Shown here: positions 1 through 8,528 of the stretch, in pieces | Position numbering within the stretch: position 1 is the stretch's first letter | Layout: the number at the start of each line of letters is the position of its first letter | Assembly (NCBI RefSeq): GCF_009363855.1 | Contig: NZ_CP045423.1 | Location: 2,882,001-2,946,000, forward strand | Length of the DNA stretch: 64,000 bases | DNA from: Microvirga thermotolerans | Lineage (GTDB): Bacteria > Pseudomonadota > Alphaproteobacteria > Rhizobiales > Beijerinckiaceae | Direction: 5' to 3' | Position numbers and translations under genes: made by a program | Notes under the pieces: generated by a model | Databases searched by the model: none | What the model was told of the DNA's origin: nothing | The model's input: only the letters and a program-made list of their open reading frames with translations

Positions 1-293
1 CACAGGGCGTAGGACTGGAACATCATGGCCATGCCGCGCTTCTCCGGCGGCACGTCCACCACGTCGCGCCCGAAGAGCCGGATGGCGCCGCCGGAGGCCT
101 TCTGGAATCCGGCGATGGTTCTCAGGAGCGTCGTCTTCCCGCATCCGGACGAGCCGAGGATGGCGATGAACTCCCCCGGGGCGACGGAGAGGCTCACTCC
201 GTGCAGCACCTGCTGGCTGCCGTAGCTGACCTGCAGGCGGTCGACCTCGATCGCGGGCAAGCTGGCATTGTCCACGTCCCACGTCCCTCCCAT
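1..293 (-). CDS. ABC transporter ATP-binding protein (3' part cut off by the window edge)
   Basis: Only the N-terminal 97 or so residues are present. The Walker A motif GSSGCGKTT lies at residues 47-55 and a Q-loop of the form MMFQSYAL ends the visible part. This motif set is that of importer ATPases of the spermidine/putrescine, iron and 2-aminoethylphosphonate (PotA/PhnT-like) group, which hydrolyse ATP to drive uptake through inner-membrane permeases. The ATG at 291-293 gives MGGTWDVDN followed directly by the usual beta-strand. The substrate cannot be read from this fragment. The aldolase-like gene on the same strand upstream might process an imported amine or hydroxy-amino acid, but this is only contextual. 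Confidence 0.85.
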   Translation of the reverse strand, partial: MGGTWDVDNASLPAIEVDRLQVSYGSQQVLHGVSLSVAPGEFIAILGSSGCGKTTLLRTIAGFQKASGGAIRLFGRDVVDVPPEKRGMAMMFQSYAL

Positions 294-478
294 GATGGCG
301 CTTTCCGCGTCCTTATGGGTCGAGACAATCACATTTGCATGACGGTGAAAAGCCTGGGATTTGAACGGGATCACAACTTTAGCCGGCTAGGCCTCGCCCT
401 TTGGAGGGAGGCGTCCGGCATGTCCCTCCGTGATGCCGTCACGGAATGGAAGCCCCTCCGGCGCCGGGCGGGCCCGCC

Positions 479-1612
479 TCAGACGACGCGCCCCCGCGCG
501 TCCACCGACCACAGGGACGGCTCGCCGCCCGGGTCGGAGACCGCCACGCGGCTGAACAGGTTCACGACCGGACAGGCGTGGTTGGGATAGATGAGCAGAC
601 GCGTCCCGGTCGCGAGGCCGCCGCCGCGCCGCTCCACGAAGCCGTGCTCCTCGGAGAGCCGCACCACCGGGAGGCCCTGCTCCCGGCCGTCGAAGGCGAA
701 TGCGAGGCCGTAGCCGCTGCCGCCGGAACTGTGGGCGCCGAGATCGGAGGTGAGCGCCTTCGAGCCGGCGTCGACGATGTAGTAATCCTCGTTCGCGCTC
801 ACCACGGTCGCGACCACGGCGAGGGCGACATCGTCCAGAGTGGCGATGCCGAGGCGGACGGCGGTGAGGTCAAGGAAGACGTAGTTCCCCGGCCGGATCT
901 CGTCGATGTCCTCGAAGCTCCCGGACGCGAAGACGGTGGGGGTCGAGCCGACGGAGATCTTCGCATCGGGAAAGCCGAAGCCCTCCATTCGCTTCTTCGC
1001 GAGCAGCATGAGGCGCCGCTCCTCCGCCGCGACCTCGGCGATCGCGTCGCGCCCGCGGCAGGCATAGGCATGCCCCGCATGGGAGAGGAGCCCGTCGAAG
1101 GCCAGCGCGGGCGCCTGCCGCAGCGCATTCGCCAGATCCCCCAGCGCGGGCGAATCCGCCGCGACCCCGCAGCGGTGGAGCCCCACGTCGATCTTGATCC
1201 GCACCGGAACGGCGCGCCCGACGACCTTCGCCGCCCTGTCGAGCGCGGCGATCCCCTCGCGGCTGTCGGCGATGAAGGTGACGGAAGCCCGGTTCCGCTC
1301 GGCGGCCTGGAGCAGAGGGATGATGCGCTCGGCATCCACGACCGGATAGGCGACCAGCACGTCCTTGAAGCCCGCATGGACGAAGACCTCCGCCTCGCTC
1401 GGCTTCGAGGCGGTCAGCCCTTCCGCTCCGAACTCCTGCTGCAGCGCGGCCAGTTCGACCGACTTGTGGGTCTTCACGTGCGGACGCAGACGCACGCCTG
1501 CCCCGGCCGCGATGTCGGCCGCCCGTTGCAGGTTACGGAACATCCTTTCCCGCTGAACGAGGACGAAAGGCGTCTTCAGGTCCGGTAGGTCTGCCCAGTT
1601 CATGGGTCGCAT
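479..1612 (-). CDS. DSD1-family PLP enzyme (D-threonine aldolase / D-serine dehydratase-like)
   Basis: A 377-aa protein with the fold-type III (alanine racemase N-terminal) barrel and the DSD1-type C-terminal domain. The PLP lysine lies in the PHVKTHK motif at residues 44-50, and a C-terminal H345-x-C347 pair (NHACPV) matches the metal site of D-serine dehydratases and D-threonine aldolases. Family members cleave or dehydrate beta-hydroxy D-amino acids (D-threonine, D-serine, 3-hydroxyaspartate). The exact substrate is not readable from sequence. Start: the ATG at 1612 is preceded by GAGAAG at a good distance; an internal ATG at 1603 has no ribosome site. It is followed 185 bp downstream by the ABC ATPase on the same strand, which suggests uptake plus catabolism. 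Confidence 0.85.
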   Translation of the reverse strand: MRPMNWADLPDLKTPFVLVQRERMFRNLQRAADIAAGAGVRLRPHVKTHKSVELAALQQEFGAEGLTASKPSEAEVFVHAGFKDVLVAYPVVDAERIIPLLQAAERNRASVTFIADSREGIAALDRAAKVVGRAVPVRIKIDVGLHRCGVAADSPALGDLANALRQAPALAFDGLLSHAGHAYACRGRDAIAEVAAEERRLMLLAKKRMEGFGFPDAKISVGSTPTVFASGSFEDIDEIRPGNYVFLDLTAVRLGIATLDDVALAVVATVVSANEDYYIVDAGSKALTSDLGAHSSGGSGYGLAFAFDGREQGLPVVRLSEEHGFVERRGGGLATGTRLLIYPNHACPVVNLFSRVAVSDPGGEPSLWSVDARGRVV

Positions 1613-1755
1613 CGGTCTTCTCGTTTCGGTCCCGGCTATCTATCGCAGAAAGGTCGCCGGACCCAACCTGCCCAGGAGTCGCATCCTTCCTGCGGCTGCG
1701 GATTAAGCCTTTCTCGCGGGTGCAGGGAAGCGGGAGCGCGTCGCCGCCCCCGCCC

Positions 1756-2949
1756 TCACGGCGCGGCGCGGATCGCCACCGGAACGCGCACGAGGTCCCG
1801 GTCCCAGGTCACCCTGCAGTCCTTGAGATTGTAGCGGGTCAGGTAGAGATAGCCCGTCGCACCCACATCCTCGAACGACGGGGTGCGCGCCTGCGGGTCG
1901 AGGAGGCTCGGATAGAAATAGGCGTCGGGCCGGTCGCACGACTTGTCCCAGAGGAGCTGCGCCTCCATCACGAGGACCGGCGGCGTCCAGGTCAGGAGGT
2001 CGGCGGAGGCGGAGGCGTAGATCCCCTCGACCGTCCGCCCGTCCGCCGTGCGGCGCCTGTCGCCGAACACGGCGACAACCATGTCCGTCCCGCGCACCTT
2101 GGAGACGCTGCCGATCATCCGGCCGATCACGTTGGGCGCAACAGGCTGGCAGACATGGGACGGGGCGTCGACGGCGGGCTCCCGGAACGGATCTGCGAAC
2201 GTCACGGTGAAGCCCGCTCCGTCCCAGGCCCGCCAGGAAGACGGATCGTCGAGGGTCTTCGTGCGGATGAGGCAGTTGCCCCGGCGCTGGTCCCGGTATC
2301 CGTCCGCGAAGATGAAGGCGTAGTACCACCCGTCCCGCTCGACGATGTTCGAGGGATTGGCGTAGCCGACCCGCGCCTCGCGGTCCGTGGGATAGGCATA
2401 GGGCAGCGTCGCCACCACAGGCGGCGCCGCGGAGGCCTTCTCGAAGCGGCGCCCGCCGTCATGGGAGACGAGGCCGGTGACGGTGTTGAGCAGGCAGGCG
2501 CTGTAGCGGCCCGCGGGGCATTGCCCCGGCGTGCGCTCCCCCCGCAGTTCCGTATGCGCGAGGGCGTAGACCGTCCTTCCGTCGCGGGTGTAGACCGCCC
2601 CGATCCAGCTCAGGTCGTCGAAATCGGCGAGGCGCGCCGAGCGGCGCCCCTTGTACACCACCTCGCAGCGCGGGCGCACGGCATCGAGGCTCGGGCCCAC
2701 GAAGGCCCGGTTGTCGTTGTGGCTCGCGATCAGGCGCACCTCCCCGTCCGCGTTGCGGAAGGCCCGGGCGGAGGCGTCCGGCACGTGGCTTTTGGCGCAG
2801 GCGTCGCGCGACCAGTCGAACACCGTCTCGACGGGTCCCGCCGGGACGACGGCGAAGTCCCGGCGCCCGGCCGTCTCGGCACGAGCGCCGGTCCACGAAA
2901 CGCTTCCTGCCAGGAGAGAGAGGGCGAGAAGCGCCAGCGGCCTCTTCAT
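1756..2949 (-). CDS. Exported protein with glycosidase-like propeller features
   Basis: 397 aa with a clear Sec signal peptide (MKRPLALLALSLLAG..., cleavage near the ARA-E site at about residue 24), so periplasmic or secreted. The mature part has repeated short beta-strand units with GWYYAFIF-, YASASADLLTW- and GYLYLTRYN-like strands. These resemble the five-bladed propellers of GH32/GH43/GH68 sugar hydrolases, but I cannot point to a complete catalytic set. Several cysteines could form disulphides. It lies 10 bp downstream of the pyruvyl transferase gene, with AGGGGG before the ATG, and is the last gene of the glycan block. A role in trimming or binding the surface glycan is inference. Confidence 0.6.
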   Translation of the reverse strand: MKRPLALLALSLLAGSVSWTGARAETAGRRDFAVVPAGPVETVFDWSRDACAKSHVPDASARAFRNADGEVRLIASHNDNRAFVGPSLDAVRPRCEVVYKGRRSARLADFDDLSWIGAVYTRDGRTVYALAHTELRGERTPGQCPAGRYSACLLNTVTGLVSHDGGRRFEKASAAPPVVATLPYAYPTDREARVGYANPSNIVERDGWYYAFIFADGYRDQRRGNCLIRTKTLDDPSSWRAWDGAGFTVTFADPFREPAVDAPSHVCQPVAPNVIGRMIGSVSKVRGTDMVVAVFGDRRRTADGRTVEGIYASASADLLTWTPPVLVMEAQLLWDKSCDRPDAYFYPSLLDPQARTPSFEDVGATGYLYLTRYNLKDCRVTWDRDLVRVPVAIRAAP

Positions 2950-2959
2950 CGCAGCCCCC

Positions 2960-4147
2960 TCAGGCGACCTTCTGGACAGGGTCCCGGACCTTCTCCATGA
3001 CGTCGACCATCTTGGTGTCGACGCCGTTCTCCACCAGGAACTGCCGCATCTCGCGATAGGTGTGGTGATAGGCCCGGTTGAACTTGTCGAACAGGGACTG
3101 GTCCCAGTACTCCTCCAGGCTGAAGTCCTTGCCCGAGAACACGTCGAAGCTCGGGATCTGGAAGGTCTCGGCGAACTCCACCGTGCGGCTGTCGTAGGTG
3201 AAGTAGATCGAGGGCGTGCCGTTCGACAGCGCCATCAGGTTGCCGTGCAGGCGGTAGCCGAGAACCAGGTCCTTCTGCTGCACCAGATCCTCGTAGTCGG
3301 CGACCACGTCGGAATAGAACAGGCGCTCGCGGTGGAGCTTCTCCATGGTCTCGTCGAGATACCAGTCGGAGACCCACTTGTTGGCGCGCAGGGCGGCGAA
3401 GGCCTCCTCCTTCTGCTCGGGCGTTCCGAAGACGATCTTCTTCTCCTCGACCTCGCCCTGGGCCATGAGCACGACGTCGAAACGCTGCGCGAGGGACTTC
3501 ACGAGGTCGCGGTGGAAGGTGAGGTAGCGCTTGATGTCCTGGGCATAGGCCGGCGAGACCTCGCGGCGCATGGTGATGCCCACGTAGCGGACCTTGTCGA
3601 GCGGCTGCAGCTGGATCGTCAGGTTCGGGTTGTTGCGCCGGAACGCCGTCGGGCAGCCGACGATGCGGACGTTGCGGATGCCGATGTCCCACAGGACCTG
3701 CGCCGAATAGGTGCCGCGCACGCCGATGGACGTGGTGGAATCCGCCATCATGCGGAGCACCGTCTTGGTCTCCTCCGAAAGCTCGATCTTGCCCTTCACG
3801 GGCGCCTGGGCGCCGATGCCGAAGGCGATGACCGGGATCTTGAGGCGCTTGAGGACCTCGATGGTCTGGCTCCAGCGCATGTCCTTGTGGACGTAGTTGG
3901 AGCCGCGCAGGAACACGTAGTCGTATTCCTCGTTCAGGCGGTCGATGTCGTCGAGGTTCGGGTTCGCGATGGGGAGAACCCCGAGCTTGTCGAAGTTCAG
4001 GAGCTTGAGGGACGAGTCGAAGACGAAGGCGTCGCCGATGTTGTGATAGTGGTTGATATGGCTCTGGACGTCCTTGTAGCGATACCAGCGAACGTTGTCG
4101 TGGTCGTAGACTTCCCCCGAGGGGATCATGACGAGAATGCGGGCCAC
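2960..4147 (-). CDS. Polysaccharide pyruvyl transferase family protein
   Basis: 395 aa. This family moves a pyruvyl ketal from phosphoenolpyruvate onto a sugar of an exopolysaccharide or lipid-linked glycan and acts in the cytoplasm. The sequence has the family layout: an N-terminal half with YDYVFLRGSNYVHKD and VIAFGIGAQAPVKG, then a C-terminal half with LVLGYRLHGNLMALSNGTPSI, where the G-x-R-x-H-G motif is the family hallmark. Start: a GTG at 4147-4145 with GGAGAGA just upstream gives VARILVMIPSG; longer open frame upstream is the shadow of the next gene. It sits 38 bp after the GT4 gene in a tight minus-strand series. Confidence 0.8.
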   Translation of the reverse strand: MARILVMIPSGEVYDHDNVRWYRYKDVQSHINHYHNIGDAFVFDSSLKLLNFDKLGVLPIANPNLDDIDRLNEEYDYVFLRGSNYVHKDMRWSQTIEVLKRLKIPVIAFGIGAQAPVKGKIELSEETKTVLRMMADSTTSIGVRGTYSAQVLWDIGIRNVRIVGCPTAFRRNNPNLTIQLQPLDKVRYVGITMRREVSPAYAQDIKRYLTFHRDLVKSLAQRFDVVLMAQGEVEEKKIVFGTPEQKEEAFAALRANKWVSDWYLDETMEKLHRERLFYSDVVADYEDLVQQKDLVLGYRLHGNLMALSNGTPSIYFTYDSRTVEFAETFQIPSFDVFSGKDFSLEEYWDQSLFDKFNRAYHHTYREMRQFLVENGVDTKMVDVMEKVRDPVQKVA

Positions 4148-4185
4148 GTTGTCTCTCCTTCTGGCTGAAGTTTCTGCCCCGAACC

Positions 4186-5484
4186 CTAGGCCGTGCGGGC
4201 TGCGGGCGTGGAATCGCGGTTCGCCGCGACGGCGTAGTAGAGGTCCAGGTGCCTCTGCGCGCAGTCGCGATAGCTCAGCGGCTGCGGGATTCCGGCGCGC
4301 AGGCGGTCCCACAGGCCTGGATCGGTCAGCGCCTCGGTCATCCGGTCGATGAGATCCTCCGGCGAGCCGACCCGGAAGTGCAGGCCGTTCACCCCGTCCG
4401 CGATCTTCTCGGCCATGCCGCCGATGTTGCTGCAGATCATGGGCCGCCCGTGGAAGAAGGATTCCTGGATCACGATGGGCGAGTTCTCCCACCAGATCGA
4501 CGGAATGATGGTCCAGTCGATGGACTGCATGAGCCGCGGCATCTCCGCGTTCTGGTAGGCGCCGTAGAAGCGCGCGCGGGGTCCGGCCTGCTCGACGAGC
4601 TTCTCGATCTTCTGCTGGAAGGCGGTGGGCTGGCGCTCCAGGTTGCCGCCGAAGATCATCAGCTGGGCATCCTCTCCCCACACCGATTCCGGAATCCGCG
4701 CCACGGCGTCGAGCAGCACGTCCACGCCCTTGAACGCGGTGATCTGCCCGAAATAGGCGAACCGCGCACGCCGCCCGCCCGGCGGCAGCGGCCGGGGCGG
4801 CGTCGGCTCGACGATGTCGAGGCCGTTCTCGATCACCGTGAACCGTGAGCGGTCGAGGCCCCAGTCCACGTAGCGGTCCACGAGGAACTGGCTGGGGGAG
4901 ACGAAATGGTCCGCCAGCTCCAGGAGCCCGCGCACGAACTTCTCGCGCCGCAGGAAACGCGCCGGCGAGATTTCAGGGAAGCAGGCGTTGCAGTCGGCCG
5001 GGGAGGATTGCCGGCACAGGCTGTTGTTGCGGGTCTTCACCATCTGCCCGTGATGGTGGCAGATGGACAGGAACTCGTGGAACGTCACCACGATCACCGT
5101 GTCGGGCAGGGCCCTGCGGACGGCATAGAGGCATTCGAGGCCCAGGCCGATGAAATGGTGGAAGTGGATCACGTCGGGCTTGAGGTCGAGCACCACGCGC
5201 AGGAAATCCCGCTCGATCTCCTCCGTGTTCCTGTTGGACAGGAAGAAGTGATCGTAATCGTCCGCGTGGTAGAGAATCTCGCCTTCCTTCTGGCGCAGGC
5301 TGAGAAGCGCGGTGCCGCTGTGGCGCACCACCGGGTGCCCGACGCGCGCGAGAAAACGGGAGCTGACGCCCTCGATGGCGTTCAGGCCCTTGTGGAGGTT
5401 GTAGGAGGCGACCTCCGCGCCCCCGAGCGAAAAGCTCGGATGGCCGTGGGAGACCACGAGAACGCGCAACGGATGATAGGTCAT
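4186..5484 (-). CDS. Glycosyltransferase family 4 (GT-B fold)
   Basis: 432 aa. Retaining GT4 enzymes transfer a sugar from a nucleotide-sugar to a lipid-linked or protein-linked acceptor at the cytoplasmic face of the membrane. The N-terminal Rossmann half begins RVLVVSHGHPSFSLGGAEV, with the Gly-rich loop after strand 1. The C-terminal half has FAYFGQITAFKGVDVLLDA and the donor-site region PSIWWENSPIVIQESF with the E-x7-E type pair. A cysteine cluster (C-x-R-x-SP-x-x-C-x-x-CFPE) in the middle is shared with the paralogue at 8529-9788. The start ATG overlaps the upstream stop by 4 bp (ATGA), a sign of translational coupling. Confidence 0.85.
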   Translation of the reverse strand: MTYHPLRVLVVSHGHPSFSLGGAEVASYNLHKGLNAIEGVSSRFLARVGHPVVRHSGTALLSLRQKEGEILYHADDYDHFFLSNRNTEEIERDFLRVVLDLKPDVIHFHHFIGLGLECLYAVRRALPDTVIVVTFHEFLSICHHHGQMVKTRNNSLCRQSSPADCNACFPEISPARFLRREKFVRGLLELADHFVSPSQFLVDRYVDWGLDRSRFTVIENGLDIVEPTPPRPLPPGGRRARFAYFGQITAFKGVDVLLDAVARIPESVWGEDAQLMIFGGNLERQPTAFQQKIEKLVEQAGPRARFYGAYQNAEMPRLMQSIDWTIIPSIWWENSPIVIQESFFHGRPMICSNIGGMAEKIADGVNGLHFRVGSPEDLIDRMTEALTDPGLWDRLRAGIPQPLSYRDCAQRHLDLYYAVAANRDSTPAARTA

Positions 5485-7742
5485 TCGACTCCTCGCATGT
5501 TGGCGACCAGGAGGGACCAGCGCCGGTCGAAGCTCCAGCGGTCGACGTGCTGCACGAGGCGCTGCCACGGAAGACCGGCCTCGACCGGATCGACCTCGGC
5601 GGCGACCATCTCCACGTCCGGCAGCCAGACGGAGGGCGTGCCCGCGAGCTTCAGCTTCAGGCAGAGATCGCGGCTCTTCTCGCGCACGCTCATGTAGGAC
5701 TGGCTGAAGCCGCCGATGTCGTGGAAGGCCTGGCGGGAGAGGATGCAGCAGGCGCTGGAGCCCGCCATGACCTCCACCGGTTCGGCGCCGCGGATCGCAT
5801 CGCCCGGGTAGCCGAGGAAGCTGTCGACCAGGCGCCGCTCGCGCTGGTCCAGCACCGTGCCCGCAAAGCACACCGAGTTGTCCTCGAACAGGATGGTGGG
5901 GCTCACGAGCGCCTTCCCGCCGCGCTTGCGGTAGGCCCGCTCGAGGGTGGCGAGCCAGCCGGGCCGGCGCGGCATGACGCCGGCGGACAGGAAGACGAGC
6001 GTGTCCACGCCCGTGGCATGGGTGGCCGCATCCAGCGCATCGCAGGCATCCTGCACCCCGTCCGCGCCGACGAGCCTGACGCCGAGGCCGTAGAACCGCG
6101 CGAGGCGCTGCACCTCCGCCGCGATCTTGCCGTAAAGCTCGACCGGCACGCTGACGATGACGGGCACCGCGTGCATCGCGGGGTCGAGGGCGAGCAGGGA
6201 CAGGGCGACGAGCACCTCCTCCCCGTCGCGCCGGCCGCCGAGGACCAGCGCAAGGCTGGAGGCGCTCTCGTCGTAGCCGAAGTCGCGCTGCTCCGCGGGC
6301 CTCGGCTTGGGGTGATCGAAGGCGTGGATCATCGGCCCGATATGGGCTTCGATCGCCATGCCGGTGGCGGCCGAGCGCGGGTCGAGGGCCGTGACGATCC
6401 TGTCGAGGGCGCGGCGGGACGAGGCGCGGACGGGCTTGAGCGGATAGAAGGCCGAGGTGTCCTCGTCGATGCGGATCTCGAAATAGACCGGGTCCGAACC
6501 CGTGGCGGCGAGGCCCGGGACGAAGGCGAGGAAGCCGTGGTCGTGCCGGTGCGGATCGACGCTGTGCCCGAAGGCCGGATCCTGGTGGAAGGCCGCGGTG
6601 ACGTCCGGCCGGGCAAGGCGCGTCCAGGTTGCGTCCACGCGGGCGGCCTGCCTGCCCGCATGGAGCACCACCTCCTTCACCGCATGGAGCGGATCGAGCA
6701 TCCAGCCGCTCACCAGGATCCCGCCCTTCGGCAGGTCGAGCACCGCATCCATGCCGATCCGGACCGGTTCCTTGAGGGAGGAGACCGTATCGCGGCCGTC
6801 GTATCGCGCCCCCGCCTTCCTGAGGAGGCTCAGCGTCTCCTCCCCTGCGGCGGCGCGGGGCAGCACGTCGCGGATGTGCGCCGGCACGTCGAGGGGCGAA
6901 AGGTGGACGCGCTTCTCGTAGATCTCCAGGGTCCGCCAGCCGTTCCGGCCGCGGAAGAACAGGCGCTGGAGCCTCTCGAGGTCGAGGGGCGCCCCGCCGG
7001 TCTTCAGGATGCCGACGAAGCCGTGTCCCCTCTCGCCGAGATCGTCCCGCTGCACCTTGGCGGCCATGAAATCCGCCATGGTCAGACCCTCGTGCGAGAC
7101 GATCAGGCGCGCACCGTCGGCGGGCAGCTCGCCCGACCAGCCCTGAAGATAGACCTCGCCGGTGTCGAGGGTCCCCATGACCTCGACGAAGCCGTCCACA
7201 TGCGCCGTCGCCGTCAGCATGGACAGGGCCGCCGCGACGCGCTTGGGATCGCTCCGGCCCGTCACCAGAGCCTGGGCCACCCCATCCGCGATCTTCGGGA
7301 ACTCGGCATCCGCGTCGGCGGCGACGATGTTCATCAGGGCCGTGAGCGGCAGCGCCCGCCGCACCAGGGTGTAGCGGACCGGCTGGCCCTTTCGCCGCAT
7401 CACGATGGAGCGGATCCGCACCCGTCCCGCGACGCGCACCGGCACGACGGCGACGAAGCCGATGCACGCTTCCGGCGGCGCATCCCTCCGCACCCAGGTG
7501 ACGACGTTCGCGGTCATGGTGAGCGCCGGGTCGCCGTTGAGGAGCACCGGAACCGCAGCGGACATGGAATCCGCCACGCCGCTCACGAGCAGGAGGTCGT
7601 CGCCCACGGGCGATGCGATCACGGTCTCGCCGTCGGTCGGGAGGGCCAGGGGATCGGGGGGGAACGCGCCGCCCATGGCCTGGTCCGGACGCGGGGCGTG
7701 CGGCATGTCGAGCTGCGGGGAATGTCGGACTGCAATCGTCAT
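5481..7742 (-). CDS. Large GT2-like protein with probably lost catalytic motifs
   Basis: 753 aa and a distant relative of the 742-aa protein at 10624-12852. The N-terminal 450 residues hold at least one domain with a GGILVSGWMLDPL core, also seen in the relative. The C-terminal 270 residues follow the GT2 (GT-A) order, but where active GT2 enzymes have an NSD/DxD donor motif this protein has LSAGV, and the relative's EDSD acid/base motif reads EKSRD here. Downstream landmarks (SPTILFEDNS, GGFSQSY, DLCLKLKLAG) are kept. It may bind a glycan or scaffold the neighbouring transferases instead of transferring sugar. It overlaps the next gene by 4 bp, and 8 bp separate it from the gene upstream. 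Confidence 0.7.
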   Translation of the reverse strand: MTIAVRHSPQLDMPHAPRPDQAMGGAFPPDPLALPTDGETVIASPVGDDLLLVSGVADSMSAAVPVLLNGDPALTMTANVVTWVRRDAPPEACIGFVAVVPVRVAGRVRIRSIVMRRKGQPVRYTLVRRALPLTALMNIVAADADAEFPKIADGVAQALVTGRSDPKRVAAALSMLTATAHVDGFVEVMGTLDTGEVYLQGWSGELPADGARLIVSHEGLTMADFMAAKVQRDDLGERGHGFVGILKTGGAPLDLERLQRLFFRGRNGWRTLEIYEKRVHLSPLDVPAHIRDVLPRAAAGEETLSLLRKAGARYDGRDTVSSLKEPVRIGMDAVLDLPKGGILVSGWMLDPLHAVKEVVLHAGRQAARVDATWTRLARPDVTAAFHQDPAFGHSVDPHRHDHGFLAFVPGLAATGSDPVYFEIRIDEDTSAFYPLKPVRASSRRALDRIVTALDPRSAATGMAIEAHIGPMIHAFDHPKPRPAEQRDFGYDESASSLALVLGGRRDGEEVLVALSLLALDPAMHAVPVIVSVPVELYGKIAAEVQRLARFYGLGVRLVGADGVQDACDALDAATHATGVDTLVFLSAGVMPRRPGWLATLERAYRKRGGKALVSPTILFEDNSVCFAGTVLDQRERRLVDSFLGYPGDAIRGAEPVEVMAGSSACCILSRQAFHDIGGFSQSYMSVREKSRDLCLKLKLAGTPSVWLPDVEMVAAEVDPVEAGLPWQRLVQHVDRWSFDRRWSLLVANMRGVE

Positions 7743-7750
7743 GAACTCTC

Positions 7751-8509
7751 CTATCGGAGCGCGATCATCAGGGTGGAAACGGCGCTGGCGGCGGAAATGC
7801 CGGCCAGGGCGATCAGGATCGCGACGGCGCGCCGCATGGGCCTGTCGGCCGCGTTCGCAAGCTCGGCGATGCGCTCGTCGAACCCGGCGATCATCTTGTC
7901 GAAGCGCATGTGGAAGACCTCCACGTCGGCGATCCGCTGGGCGAGCTCACCGTGATTGGAGCGGACGACCTCCAGCGCGGCGCCGATGCCGTCCTCCTGC
8001 GAGGCCATGCGCTCCACCTGCCCCGCCGTCTCGCGGATCGCCTCCACCGCCTCGCGCAGGATGACCTGGGAGCGGTGCTGCGCCGCGATCAGCACTTCGA
8101 GCTGCTGCAGCACCCTGTTGAGCGGCGCGCTGATCGCCGCCTCTGCGACGCGCTCGTCCCGGCTCGGCGCGGGGAGGACGATCTCCTCCCCGGTCCGGCG
8201 GGAGACGGCGACCACCTCCAGTTCTCCGAGATCCTGCCCCACGCCGTCCGGCAGCTCGACCTCGAAGGCATGCGCCCCGTCGCCGATGCCGTTGCGCCGC
8301 AGGTCGATGCGGGGGCGGTCGGCCGTGGCGGAGGCCACCATCCGCCCCCGGAAGAGCACCCGCACGAGGAGCCTCTCCTCGGGCTGCCCGCGGTCCCAGA
8401 CCCAGCCGTAGAGGCGGCGGCTCTCGATCGCGTCGAGCCGTCCCTGGATCTGACCCTTCGCCGCCTCCGGCGAGCGCTGGGGCGATGTCCTGACTTCTGC
8501 CGTGCTCAT
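7751..8509 (-). CDS. Glycan-cluster protein with GRLD...GWVWD domain and C-terminal membrane anchor
   Basis: 252 aa, no enzyme motif recognised. Residues 20-110 form a beta-rich domain opening with GRLDAIESRRLYGWVWD, which recalls the GW-x-x-D cores inside the two large GT2-like proteins of this cluster. Residues 130-220 look helical with heptad character (LQQLEVLIAAQ, VERMASQEDGIG, LAQRIADVEVFH), so probably a coiled coil. A single hydrophobic helix (AVAILIALAGISAASAVSTL) ends the chain, giving a C-terminally anchored protein. It could tether cluster enzymes to the inner membrane; that is inference from architecture. It lies between the GT4 and GT2-like genes on the same strand. Confidence 0.6.
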   Translation of the reverse strand: MSTAEVRTSPQRSPEAAKGQIQGRLDAIESRRLYGWVWDRGQPEERLLVRVLFRGRMVASATADRPRIDLRRNGIGDGAHAFEVELPDGVGQDLGELEVVAVSRRTGEEIVLPAPSRDERVAEAAISAPLNRVLQQLEVLIAAQHRSQVILREAVEAIRETAGQVERMASQEDGIGAALEVVRSNHGELAQRIADVEVFHMRFDKMIAGFDERIAELANAADRPMRRAVAILIALAGISAASAVSTLMIALR

Positions 8510-8528
8510 GAGGTCGTCCCTCCCTGCA

